This document shows, piece by piece, positions 23,454-34,646 of a stretch of DNA of 64,000 nucleotides. The stretch is from Phycomyces blakesleeanus NRRL 1555(-) (lineage: Eukaryota > Mucoromycota > Mucoromycetes > Mucorales > Phycomycetaceae). Numbering within the stretch: the stretch's first letter is position 1; every line of letters starts with the position of its first letter. The position numbers and the translations under genes are program-made. The notes below the pieces were generated by a model, which searched no databases, was not told where the DNA came from, and saw only the letters and a program-made list of their open reading frames with translations. The stretch spans positions 930,001 to 994,000 of the forward strand of contig NW_017265140.1 in assembly GCF_001638985.1 (NCBI RefSeq), written 5' to 3'.

Positions 23454-24405
23454 TTGTTCGTAATGAAAGAAGAGTTGGATTTCTTAAATGGGTGTACTTT
23501 TTTTTTAATATATAAAAAAAAAAGCGGTACTTTATAAGTGATAAAATAAAATTTATGCTGTAAGTAGGATTTAATCTATTTTTTATATGTAAACTGGAAT
23601 CAAAAGTGGCTTGTAAAAGTATAGTGAAATGAATGAACAGATCAGTCATTGAATGGAATAATAATTTATGGTACACATTTCTTTATCTATCCTTGTCTCA
23701 CCTTCTTCTGTTCGCCTTCTTTATCCCTTCAAATCCCTTTTCTTTTTTTTCTTTACCAGCTAAAAAAAACATGTATGAAACCCTTATTTGTTGGCGTTTG
23801 ACATGTTAATTAAAAGGCTGTTTGTCGCACTGCTTTATGCATAAGATCGCCCTGTATAATTTATTTTACTTTATTTTTAGTGGAGCGAACTGTAAACTCA
23901 TTGGATTTCCCTATTTATTTTTTCTCGCATATCTTTTCTTCTTCTTCTTCTCCTTCTTCTTCTTCATTTCCCTCCCCCCCCCCCCCCCCCTCTCTCTCTC
24001 TCTAAAAGCACGGGCCTCTTCACCTCTATAAACATGCATATAAGGATGTAAAAGAAAACTACTAATGTCAATACCAATACTAACAATTTGTTATTAGAAA
24101 ACAATGTTAATATAAAACAAATGGTTTATATACGACTCTTTTTTATTTGTCAACGCTTTGACACGTGGAAATCAAAGAAAAACAGTGGTTTGGACTACTA
24201 GCAAAAAAAAACTCCCTTCTCTCCCTCCTTCTCTCTCTTCTTCTCTACCTTTATATCTGTATTCTACATCTATATATCTCTGTATATATCTATATATCTT
24301 TATATTCATATTATATTATATTGCTATCTTTGGGGAGGGAGAAGGATCTTTCAACTTGCTTGTGATTTTTTTAAAAAAATAATAAGAAGAAGAAGAACAC
24401 TGAAT
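23454..24405. other. Intergenic, divergent promoter region
   Basis: This lies between the divergent helicase and membrane-protein genes. It contains an 18-20 base poly-C run near 23977-23995 followed by CT repeats, CTTCTT runs and (TA)/(TATC)-like runs near 24260-24310. Frames here are translated repeats and not called. Confidence 0.55.
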
Positions 24406-25512
24406 ATGCCAGACAGTTCCTCATTGCTGCAATGTCTCTTTATAATGTCTGTTTCTCTACTCGTGACAATTCACGCCAATACGCCACTAGAAGTAATATC
24501 TAATGGCGGTAATGCAGGAGAGAAGAATTCACTACACGTCTCCGCCACCATTACAACCACCATTTCACCACCACCTCAACCTTCTCCTCAATATGGTTAC
24601 CTTATAGTCAGCGCTCTGCTGAGTGCAGCTTCTGTTGCCTATCATTTTTTCCGAATCCTGTTTTCCAGTATCTGGAAACTGATCATGACTCTGCTATGGC
24701 CCGTTTCCTGGCTAGTGCGCTTATGCTGGACTGGACTGGTGGTCAAACCTGCGATGCTATTTGCACACATATGTTATGTACTCTGGCCGATCACTCTGTT
24801 TTGTCTTATGGCTGTTTTATGTGGCCTGGTGATTGGTGGGTGTGCCGGTTTTGCAGCTGAAGCGTTTTCCTCGGTTCTGATTTCTGCCACCTGGGGTGGT
24901 GGTAATATTACAGAGAAACAGAAATCAAAAGACACGGTTCTATCACAAGTCAGTGACAGCGACATTGATGTTGATGCCGATATCGAGGACGACGAAAGAG
25001 ACGCACAAATTCCCGAGCCTCCTGGATCAGATCACACTGGCTACACAGGAAGCAGTGCACGAATGCCACGAGGATATCCACTTGCTGCGATGATCGACGA
25101 GGACGAAGACGACGAAAATCTTCGTGGCAATAAAAGTTCATCGTCTTCCTTTTACTGGGAAACCTCTTTCTTTGGTGGCAATCGAAGGGGAAAAGAACGT
25201 AGAGGTCTACCTGATGCTACTGTCGAATCCTGGCGTTCTTCTCTCTCCAGACGATCCAGCTCTTCGTCTACTTCTTCGCAAATTATGATAAACAGTCGTC
25301 AACCGCCAGTGAATAATGCTGCAATAACAACAACAACGACGACGACGACAAAAACAACGGCTGTCCCTGTTTTTGCCACTTCTATGTCTATGTCTGTAGT
25401 GCCTCCGCCTGATAATAATTTGAAAAAGAGAACTACATATAACAAACAAGACGATTGGGAATGGGCAGACGATGATGAAGATGACTTTCCATCCAGAAGA
25501 AACTCTCGATAA
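24406..25512 (+). CDS. Membrane protein with central hydrophobic hairpins, single exon
   Basis: A 368-residue single-exon frame starting MPDSSSLLQCLFIMSVSLLV, a likely signal peptide or anchor. Residues ~60-165 hold several hydrophobic segments (YLIVSALLSAASVAYHFF, WKLIMTLLWPVSWLVRLCW, MLFAHICYVLWPITLFCLMA, VLCGLVIGGCAGFAAE). The rest is polar and disordered, with acidic clusters (DVDADIEDDERDAQ, DEDEDDENLRG), Ser- and Thr-rich runs, and an acidic WEWADDDEDDF near the end. The closely packed hairpins with a VLCGLVIGG end loosely recall fungal LDO/promethin-like lipid-droplet proteins, but this is only a resemblance. Function unknown; coding status is well supported by the long stop-free frame. 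Confidence 0.75.
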   Translation: MPDSSSLLQCLFIMSVSLLVTIHANTPLEVISNGGNAGEKNSLHVSATITTTISPPPQPSPQYGYLIVSALLSAASVAYHFFRILFSSIWKLIMTLLWPVSWLVRLCWTGLVVKPAMLFAHICYVLWPITLFCLMAVLCGLVIGGCAGFAAEAFSSVLISATWGGGNITEKQKSKDTVLSQVSDSDIDVDADIEDDERDAQIPEPPGSDHTGYTGSSARMPRGYPLAAMIDEDEDDENLRGNKSSSSSFYWETSFFGGNRRGKERRGLPDATVESWRSSLSRRSSSSSTSSQIMINSRQPPVNNAAITTTTTTTTKTTAVPVFATSMSMSVVPPPDNNLKKRTTYNKQDDWEWADDDEDDFPSRRNSR

Positions 25513-26159
25513 TATTCGTTGCCTAGAAATTAAAGAAAGAAAAAGCTCAAAAAGAAGAAATAAGAAGAATAAAATTAAATAAATGAAGGAGGGAAAGAAG
25601 AAAGGATTGGCATGCTTCGGTTGAACTTCATCAGCCAAGTAGGCAATAGTTGTTAATACGAGTCTGTCAATACAGGTGCTGTGACAAGGGCATAAAGATT
25701 GTACAGAATGAACAAGACAACAAGAAAATGAAAGAAGTATTGTTTCTTTCATTTATGCTTTATATATAATTGTTTTCTTCTCTCCATGTATATTCATTAT
25801 CGTTGTTCCAAGTTGGATGAATGGATTAATGAAGACTAATTTGCATCTAGGTGAAAAAGAATAAAGGCAATTTATTTTTAAGAGTAGAAAAAAAATGTAA
25901 CCAAAGCTTTAATAAATTTCTCGATATATGTGTATAATATATATATATAAGATAGTGGCTTACAGTAACAGCCAAAAAAAAAACTAGACAAAAGGCTATG
26001 AGAGATCAGGCATATATAAATAAAAATAAAATAAAAAAGCGAATAGACAGTATTTTAAAGCCAGCAGATAATTCAATACAAAAAAAATTGTGCCAAAAAA
26101 AGAAAAAAGACTTTACAACCTTACTTCTTGAAAGTATTAAAATAAATTAAAGACTCACA
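25513..26159. other. Intergenic region, no supported gene
   Basis: A/G-rich 3' flank, then AT-rich sequence with A-runs. The minus-strand frame over 25207-25752 is mainly a shadow of the preceding gene. Confidence 0.55.
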
Positions 26160-27200
26160 ATGCCACCAAATTCATTCAACAAGAAACACCAAAAGCCTCT
26201 CACATCTCTCGAGAAGCTTAGTAAGTAATTCCTTTTTCAATGTACAATTATATTATATTACTTTTACTTTTACATTATGTATTTACATTTCTACGAGATC
26301 GCATGTATTAATAATTACCTGTACAATGTTTTTATTGTCATAATCATTATTATCATTTATTAGAAAAGAAAAAGAAGCAACAGCTTATTCAGAAAGCTAC
26401 TGTCAAGGCTCAATATTACAAGACGCTTGCAAAAGAAAAGCCTGATCTCGATGCACCTGATTATGTCAAAGAAGTAAATAATCATTACTCAAACAAAAAA
26501 CAATAGATAGAAATCCTTAATGAACAGCTTCATTGAGACGATCCCGTTACTTTATTTAAAATTTTTTAATTTACTAATACTTAAAAATAACTATTACATG
26601 AATAGATCTTTGCAGAAAAGACGATCGATGAGGATGGCAATGTAGTTGAATACAACACAAACAAGGGAACAAAACGTAAGGCAGAGGAACAAACAGTAGA
26701 AGAGGAACGTGAGTATGATCTTGACGAAGAATCATCATCATCGGAAGAAGAGGACGACGAAGACGAACGCAACAACAACAAAAACAAATCTACCAAGAAA
26801 CAAAAGAAGCAACAAGATGCTGAGCCAAAACAGTAAGTATTGATAAAAATTCAGGAACAACAAAATGAAAATACTTGTGTGTGTACAAATAGTGTAATGT
26901 AGTGTAATATCTAAATGACAAAAAAATGTTAATTGAATTGTGTTTTCTTCTTCTTCTTCAAGATTCAAGCCAAATCCTTTCAAGGCTCAGCTGGAAGTTC
27001 AAAAGAGAACAAAGGAAGAGGCATTAAAGGCCAGAGAAGAAAAGGAAAAGATGTACGAGGAAAAGAATAAGGCACGAGCAAATTACTATCGCGAACGTAA
27101 CCAGGTGCGCGGCAAGATGATGGCAAAGAACAAGCGAGGCCAACCAAATTTGGCTACCCAAATGAACGTATTGCTCGAAAAACTCCAGAAGCAAAAATAA
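26160..27200 (+). CDS. FYV7: rRNA-processing protein Fyv7/TAP26 family
   Basis: Four exons (26160-26220, 26364-26473, 26606-26832, 26963-27200) give 211 residues. The N-terminus is MPPNSFNKKHQKPLTSLEKL followed by a Lys-rich helix. A variable acidic middle (EESSSSEEEDDEDE) is followed by a highly charged helical C-terminus with the family pattern PNPFKAQLEVQKRTKEEAL, NYYRERNQVRGKMMAKNKRG, QPNLATQMNVLLEKLQ. Fyv7 and its human relative CCDC59/TAP26 bind early pre-ribosomal particles in the nucleolus and are needed for 18S rRNA maturation; length and basic C-terminus fit. All introns are GT/AG. The acidic insert is longer than in yeast. Confidence 0.82.
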
Positions 27201-30200
27201 ACAATACAAACATATAGATAGATAGATAGATAGATCAATCATTTGCTTTCATTTTACATATATCTTGAAATTCTCCAATTTTCAAATCAATTCATTGCTA
27301 TTTTTCTTTCTTTCTTTTACCTTTCATAATCACCATCTAATCAATGACCCTAATTTTTCTCTTACATCTTCTTACCTTTCTTCTTTGCGATTCATTACAC
27401 ATAGAACAAGATGACCAACAAAAAAAACTATTCCTTGAGCATCTAACCATTAATGCCTACAAGTCAAATAAAATAAAACTTGAAAATCAAGAGAATACAG
27501 CACAACACAGCATAAGTTCTGTGAATATTTGTAGCTGATTTATGTGTCAAATGCTGCAAATAAAATAGACTTTATGGAGGGTATAGTGAGGATTTGATAT
27601 AGTAGTATTAACATAAAAGCCTCTCTGCTTTTACTTGACACCAACAACGCAAAGCTAAAAACGTATTTATGTTCAAACTATATAATAATCATCCGTTTAA
27701 AGAATTGTATACTAGAAAGGATTATTTTGATCAAAAATTGCTAATTAAATACAGAAAATCAGCTATAAATCTTAATTGATAAAACAAGCAGCTTTTATAC
27801 TTATAAGTAACATGATGAGACACATAAAGATCCACTATATAGACGCTGTTTGACAGTAATTGCTCAGATATTGATCAAGTTATCCTATTTTTTTATTCTA
27901 AAGAACCATTTACTAATGAGAAAACAGATATTTACACCACAAAAAATGGGATTATCGTTTTGCGCTATTAGATAAAGCTGTTAACCAAAACAAGCCATGA
28001 TTCTCAGTGCTTTTTTGATCAACAACAGGCCAATATTCATGGAGATATCAACATTTTGAAAAATACCAATATCGATATTTACACCATTAAACGATAGTAT
28101 TTAAAGATCCGACAATTAAAGTGTGTGTCCCAAACTGCTGCAATCCGATAAGAAAGAGAAAAGAAAAAGGCAAATTGTGGGTGTGATTCTTGGACACCTT
28201 TACAAATTTTTGTTTGTTTCTTTTTTTTTTGCTTTTGTTCATGTCAGCTATATTAGAATATTCTAGCAAAAAGGGAGTTTATAGTTCACAAATTATTCGT
28301 ATAATGAGAATAATGATTTCTCGCTGTAATGTGTATAAACAGCTTTTTTATTATTAAAAGTACACAAGAAGAAGAACAAAATTGACCTTTATTAATTACT
28401 TTATCAAGAGATGTAGACATGAGCTTGGTAGTTTTCTGTAATATTTATTTACATATAAGCTTTGCAGACTAGATTTTTCCTTTGTTTCTTTACAAAATAT
28501 ACTTGGTGCATATGCTCTGGGGAGTGGTGCATTTGAAACTTGATCTAGAAAGGTAAAATAGACAGAGTATTCTTATTATTATAAAGCATGTGGGAGATAA
28601 TGACAGAGGAGCTTCCCCCTTTTTATAAAAAAAAAACAAGGGATTAGCAGTAGAATTACTTTTATGTATGTAGCTGATAAACTATGGTATTTACTGTTAT
28701 TGATTTAAAGCAATAATAATAATTACAAAAAAAAAGCGCGTATAAATATTATATTATTTTCATTAAGAATTCTTTTCGCTCTCTCTCTCGCTCTCGCTCT
28801 CTCTATTTTGGCTTTTGTTTTTTTTTTTTTTTTGTTTTATGGATTTCCAAGCAATCCTTGGCTGCTGATAGATACAAGTACATATATGTCATTCTGTCCC
28901 ATGTGAAAATCCTAATGCATAGGTTTATTTGTATTTGTGCCTGTACATAGATAAACCTCTAGATCCAGACCTCTCCGGACTGTGCGGGATCTGCGATTAG
29001 TTTCTTTTTGACTACTTTGTGTAGTCGAAACAAGCTAGGAGAGTAACACCCTTTTTTTTGTTTTTTTATCAAAGTATCCTCTTTATTGGATTGTCCTCCC
29101 TTAAATAGATGTTATATCAAAGTAATTGATCTCTCTTTTTTTTTCTTTGCTTATCACTTTATATAATTTATATCTTTACTTGGCGAATGGATCGATTGTT
29201 AGTTGTGCACGTGGAGTGAATGGGTGGTTACATAATATAAAAAAGTTTTTGGGTTTCTTTTGTTTGATTTTGTTTCTAGCAAATACATATTCAGATATAG
29301 TTGCAATGGTGTAGTACAATGTGGAACTACTCAACAGAATTGATTTTTTGTGTTGTTGTTTGTTCCAGGCAAAAAGAGAGCAATATTTGCGAAAAGAAAT
29401 ATAGATGAGGCAATTTATTGTACCTTTATTTTTATTTCTTTGTTATACCAGGTTGACTTTTTTATATTGAAACCATATATTCTATGTATATTTTGTGAAT
29501 GAACACTATTAATATTTGGTCCCATGTTAAGCTAAAGAAGTACATATATCAAGAGGTCTTGTCTGGTCTTTTCCCTTTATTCTTGTTCAATTAATAGCCA
29601 ATTAACAGCCAATTGAAAGCCATTGTTGCTGGGCAAATAAAAGAGTAGTTATCAAGCTTATCTTTTGACTTGAATTACTCAACGACCAAGTGAAGGAATT
29701 CAAAAGGTCTCCATAAGAAAATGATTAATTTAGAAATCTTTCCTTTACTTTTCCTTTGGGAATATATGCTATTTATCTTTATTATTATTTTACAGGATAC
29801 CAATACTGATACTGATATTGAGATTGATATTTACATATATAAATATGTCTCCTTTGTATTTACTCTTTTTCTTTTAATGAGTTTGTCATACATGGTACAA
29901 AGAAAATCTTACTTTTATTCTTTAGAATAAATAAATAAATAAATAAATTATAATTGTTAAAGATGTATGTACTACAATTGTGTGTAACTCTGAAATTAAA
30001 AATAAGTAAAATAATAATAATAATAATATTTTATTAACAAATTGTTAAAATAAAAAAGGGATAGGTAGATATATGTGTATGAATATTCTTAATAAAGTAA
30101 AAGAGGTATGATTTTGTGAGTGTGTAAAAGATAGATAACTAGATAGATAGTTAGTTAGTTAATTGTGGGGAATGTATGTATGTATTATTTACATGATAGA

Positions 30201-30225
30201 AATAAAGATATATATATATAAATTT
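27201..30225. other. Long gene-poor spacer with one dispersed repeat
   Basis: Apart from the repeat at 27711-28133 I see no gene. The stretch has a (GATA)n run at ~27220, CTCTCG runs near 28780, a perfect hairpin near 29010-29025 (GACTAC paired with GTAGTC), and microsatellites from 29930 to the 3' end of the next gene. Short frames near 27344 and 29721 lack splice or codon support. Confidence 0.55.
27711..28133. repeat. Dispersed repeat copy B (pairs with 13450-13883)
   Basis: The second copy of the element described at 13450-13883, in direct orientation and with similar ends. Its right flank diverges just after the GACAATTAAAG block, so the element boundary is close to 28133. Confidence 0.8.
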
Positions 30226-32035
30226 CTAAAGAAGTCTGTCCACAATGTTGAGGGCAGCAAATACGAGCACTGTACAGACTGGTACACAGACAACCCCATA
30301 ACTCCAGAAAAGCATATGAAGCATCTCTTCTTCAAATATATTGTTAACCTGCGTGATCTGGACAAGGTTGATTGCTGTAGGAGTGCTGGGCAAGACGATC
30401 ATCATGATAATAAACACCGGGTCCTTGGCGAGCGAGGACCACTGGGCTCCGTAGAGTACAAACAACACAACGACCGGGATAACCAGCAGTGGCATCAGTA
30501 CCATTCTCACTCCAATTGCCGTTGCCACAGGCTTTTTCATTGCGGGCGAGGTTTCATGCTGAGTTTCTGAGATGCAGGTAAGCTGAGCACCCAAGCAGGT
30601 CAGGATCAGAGGCACGGCTGCCTTTCCACAGGTCTCGATTGCCTTTGTGAAAGAAGGGTAGAGGAAAGAGTCCTTTGCATACAAAAGTGGTTTGAGAGGA
30701 GTCAGGCCAACGATAAGTGCAAGCATGGCTGCATAGAGAGGAGGCGACATAAAGCTGTCAAATCTCTTGGCAACACGGACAATAAATCTTCCACCGGGAA
30801 CCCGAGCAACAAACCGATCAAAGCCAGAAACATTTTGTTGTTGGATGTTGATTGAGTTGGATAGTAAGCCGGTTCTTTCATTGCTATTGTCGTCATTGGC
30901 ATCATATTTGGAATTCTTTTTTCCTAATACTGATCCTGCTCCATTTCGGTCCTCGTTCTGGATAGCAAGAGTGGCTGTGCTTGGTGTACGGTGGTTTGGG
31001 CGAAGAATTCTAGCTTCCAAATCGGCGTCTTGATCGACAATAGAGGAAGATTCTGAGTGATCCATTGATTGGTAACCGCCGCCATTATGGGGATTAGCAT
31101 TACGATCATTATTGCCAGAACCGACGTAATTGTTCTCGCTTATTTGATCGGAGTCAGTAGTAGTGCTGCTAAGGCTGTCAATGTCCACGATTTCGTCTTC
31201 GCGCTTACGCAAGAGATTGTACCCATAAGACCAGCGAACCAGATTACCAAAGATAGCAAAGAACAGAGTATAAGAAATACCTCTATAAAGAAAAAATGGT
31301 AACATAAATATTTAGTATTTTCTTGTCTTGTCTTGTCTTGTGTTTGTGTTTGTTTGTGTGTTTTCACAAAAGACAACATTTCCATACCTGGCAGCTACAG
31401 TTTCTGGTGTGTCACCTTCTGTCCAGAATAGAATATGTGCGGCTTCCGAGACAGCCAAACTGGAGATAATGGCGATAGGCAAAGAATTTGTGTTCGAAAA
31501 TAGAACGCAGGCGAGCACAAATCGCCTGTAACCAGCATCCATGCCCATGATCCGAGTGGTAGTTTGGCTGGCTATGTAAGATATGACGATAAAGACGGCA
31601 TAGAATACCGGGATTGGCCAAAACGCGATAAGCTTTTCAACTGAGATAATCGAGGCCACATTTGAAAACAGGAGGCAAGGAGTAAAAAAGACGAGATTCA
31701 GTCTTGACAGCCACTTTTGAAAATCAAATAATAAATATGTTGGAATAAATGAATCGATTGGTTGATGTGTATTCAATTGATGATAATTTGTTTGGTGTTG
31801 TTGTTACCTTTTGCTTTGGCATATCAAAATACCCTCTCTTTGTAAGGATAAAGCCAAAGAAGACGACCGTCATGACTTGCAAGATAGCCTATTTATGTGT
31901 ATATTATGAAGGTTTATTTGACAATTAAAAAAAAATTAAAGGTTAATTTTCTTTAAGATAAGAATATGTTGATTAATTATGATTGACTGACTGACTGACC
32001 TGAACGGCGGCTATGATTAGATCGACTGTTGCCAT
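30226..32035 (-). CDS. Auxin-efflux-carrier/PIN-like family membrane transporter
   Basis: Four exons (32035-32000, 31888-31808, 31713-31388, 31282-30226) give 499 residues starting MATVDLIIAAVQ. N-terminal helices include AILQVMTVVFFGFILTKRGY and WLSRLNLVFFTPCLLFSNVA (the family's conserved N/F-F-xPCLLF region), then FSNTNSLPIAIISSL. A long polar Ser/Asn-rich cytosolic loop (about residues 190-300) separates two helix bundles, and the C-terminal half has LALIVGLTPLKPLLY and IVLPSTPTAINLVQITQVNN. This N-bundle, loop, C-bundle layout is that of the fungal Mem_trans family (yeast Ecm3/YNL095C type), thought to sit in ER or internal membranes; substrates are not established. Confidence 0.9.
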
Positions 32036-33140
32036 TATTGATCTATTTGATTGGATATACTATGTCTATAGAAAGTGGCTGATGTTTGCTTAACAATTCG
32101 AAAAGAATGAAAAGAAGAAAGAGAAGTAAAGAGAGAAGAGAATTGAAAAAAAAAGAGTCTAAAATTGGTTTATAAAAACAATTGAATTCAATTGAATTCA
32201 ATTGACTTGTGGAATCGAATTGAGTTGAGTTGTCGGACAAAATACAATAATAAGACTTGCGAAATATATACGCTCAAGATATTTATACAATATAATAGTT
32301 AGGTAGTGTTTGGGCTACACAGCAAAGCCAACGATCAATTTTTTTGTTTTGTTTCTTTTAGTCTTCTTTACATGCTTTCATATGTATGTATTTAAAGTAT
32401 AAATCATAACCGTTTAGTATTACAAGAAACGTCTTGATATGTAAGTTGACGTCGTAGTATCGTATATGTATTTATATTTTATAGCCTAGAGTGTCATTTT
32501 AAAATTATCTATTCTACCATTAGTACCGATGGTCTGCCTTATCTGTCGTCACTCGCTTATCGGGCCAATTTATTATCAGTACATAAAGAAAGAACAGAAA
32601 GAACCCCCAAAAAAGAACAAAAAGAACAAAAGATCCTCTTTAAAGTGTAGTCTTCTTTAAAGAGCATTATTATTTTACCATTACTAAACATCAACGACTG
32701 GTTACTATGACCTTACTTTATTATAATGCACTTTTCTAAATGTCTTTTTTTTTTAAAAAAAAAATTATCATTAATTACATCATACATTATAATATATACA
32801 CATAGAAAAGAAGAAGAGGGGGGGAACAAGCGAATTCGTATGGCTTAAATATCTTGATTATCATTATCAGCAAGCAATTGAATGTTGAATTCTTTAAGCA
32901 ACAAAATCAAAATCAAAAAACAACAAAACAAGATCCCTTCTCCCTTTCCCCCCTCTATTCTTTGGTCTTCCCTCCTCTTCCTTCACACATACACATGTAC
33001 ATTCACACATTCACATGTCTTTTTCTTTCTTGTTTGTAGTTAAAATGTAGATTATTGATAATATGGTATCGTGGTGTATTTGCTTCATGTCTTCTTGCTT
33101 TTTTTTGTTTGATTTGTTTGATTTTAGTTTAGTTTAAAGT
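32036..33140. other. Intergenic region, no supported gene
   Basis: 5' flank of the PIN-like gene and 3' flank of the dynein light chain gene. It holds an imperfect AATTGAATTC tandem near 32180-32205, T/A homopolymers near 32745 and C/T-rich runs near 32935-32980. Nothing coding. Confidence 0.55.
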
Positions 33141-33706
33141 TTATGCAGACTTGAACAAGAGGATAGCAATTTGGCCGTGGTAAAAGTAGATGAAATGCTT
33201 AGATTCTAAAAATAAAAAAATAAAAAAAAGAACCATAAGCACATACACACAGACACACAGACACACATAGATACACCCACAGACAACTTTACACATACAC
33301 GCACGCATACACGTTGTATATTAATGTGATTTAATAGCATCTTGGTTGTAAAGTAATAATGTCTTTTATATATAGGTATTTATTTACTTATTTACTTACC
33401 GTGAGTCACAAAGCTACCAAAGTTACGACCGACAACACAGTGCCATGTAGGTCCTAAAAAGAAAAAGGAAAAAGTTTAATATGATACATACAATAGATAA
33501 ATTAGAGATAATTGACAATATTTATATATATTTATATATGTATAAGAGAAATTACCGTATTTTTTGTCAAATTCGCGTTTGATATGAGCAGCAATATCCT
33601 TTTCGATGTTGTACTTTTCCAAAGCCTGTGTACTGCAGTCAATGGCCTCCTGCTGCATCTCCTCGCTCATGTCAGCACTCTTGATGACTGCCTTGCTATC
33701 TGACAT
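33141..33706 (-). CDS. DYN2: Dynein light chain LC8
   Basis: Three exons (33706-33556, 33453-33400, 33205-33141) encode 89 residues, exactly the usual LC8 length. The sequence runs [68 protein letters not shown]. These are the conserved helix and the beta-strand edge ([11 protein letters not shown]) that binds target peptides. LC8 is a dimeric hub subunit of cytoplasmic dynein and also binds nuclear pore and other partners. All introns are GT/AG with good acceptors; there is no ambiguity about the family. Confidence 0.97.
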
Positions 33707-34646
33707 TCTATAATATTTTATTCGTCAGTATGATTCATTACCACATCATCTCGTTTACTATATATCTTTTGCCTTTATTTTTGATATTAGTTTTATTACC
33801 TTGAATATCTTTCGACAGTAAATGTCGTATAGTAAAGATGAAAGAAGAAGAAGAAAAAAGAGGAAAGGGGGAGAGAGAAACTAATAAAGAATTGAGATAA
33901 AATATATAAACTGGGACCTAAAGTTCCACTCTCCAAAAAAATATATATGTATATTTTGCCTTTCAAATATTCGTTTTTGGACGTGTGCCATGTTTTCTGC
34001 ATTTACAAACTCCGGTTAATGTGACGTGAACTTCCCATGTCCGCCCCCGCGTCCGCCCTTTTCTCTTTTTCTTTTTCTGTCTATCTGTATATGCACTTCT
34101 TCCACCAAGCAATGTGATTGCCAGTCAAAACTAATGTCGTTGTTTGTTCAAAATAAAATTTCATGTTTTAATAGATGAATAAAAAGCTGTACACTTGATT
34201 TGCGTTTAAAATTCTATGACTTATTCAAGGAGAAGAATAATATAAAAAAAAGAGACCGTATCGTATTTCATATATATAAAATTAATGATTAAGCCAATCA
34301 GAGAGTCGAATGTTTTCAAATTTGTAATTTCTACGCCTAAAAAGACGTAGAATTTTTCTACATCGCTATTTAATTTTAGTCCAATAATATCGTTTTCTGG
34401 ATATAAAGGTTCTTCAAATTAACCTGGCTGAGTACCCCCTATAGGATAGACTTGACATAAAAACCTCTATTCTTTTTTGTATATGTAATTCATATTAAAT
34501 TGGCTAAGAAGCATCAAGCTATACCATTAGTCACTAATACTTTTTTTTCTCTTCCTATTTACACACACACACACACAAAGACAAATTGATTTGTATATAA
34601 TATAATAATAACCCCCTCAAGGATTGTGTGTGTTTTTTTTTTCTTT
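33707..34646. other. Intergenic region, no supported gene
   Basis: 5' flank of the LC8 gene and 3' flank of the peroxiredoxin gene. It contains a C-rich patch near 34040-34060, an inverted pair near 34331-34365 (CTACGCC...GACGTAG), the motif AACCTGGCTGAGTACCCCC at 34421-34439 that recurs at 37907, and a (CA)n run near 34560. Confidence 0.55.

Noticed and set aside
25207..25752. A 181-codon minus-strand frame
   Set aside because: Antisense shadow of the membrane-protein gene at 24406-25512, extended by chance into its 3' flank; Arg/Cys runs are reverse reads of Ser/Thr repeats.
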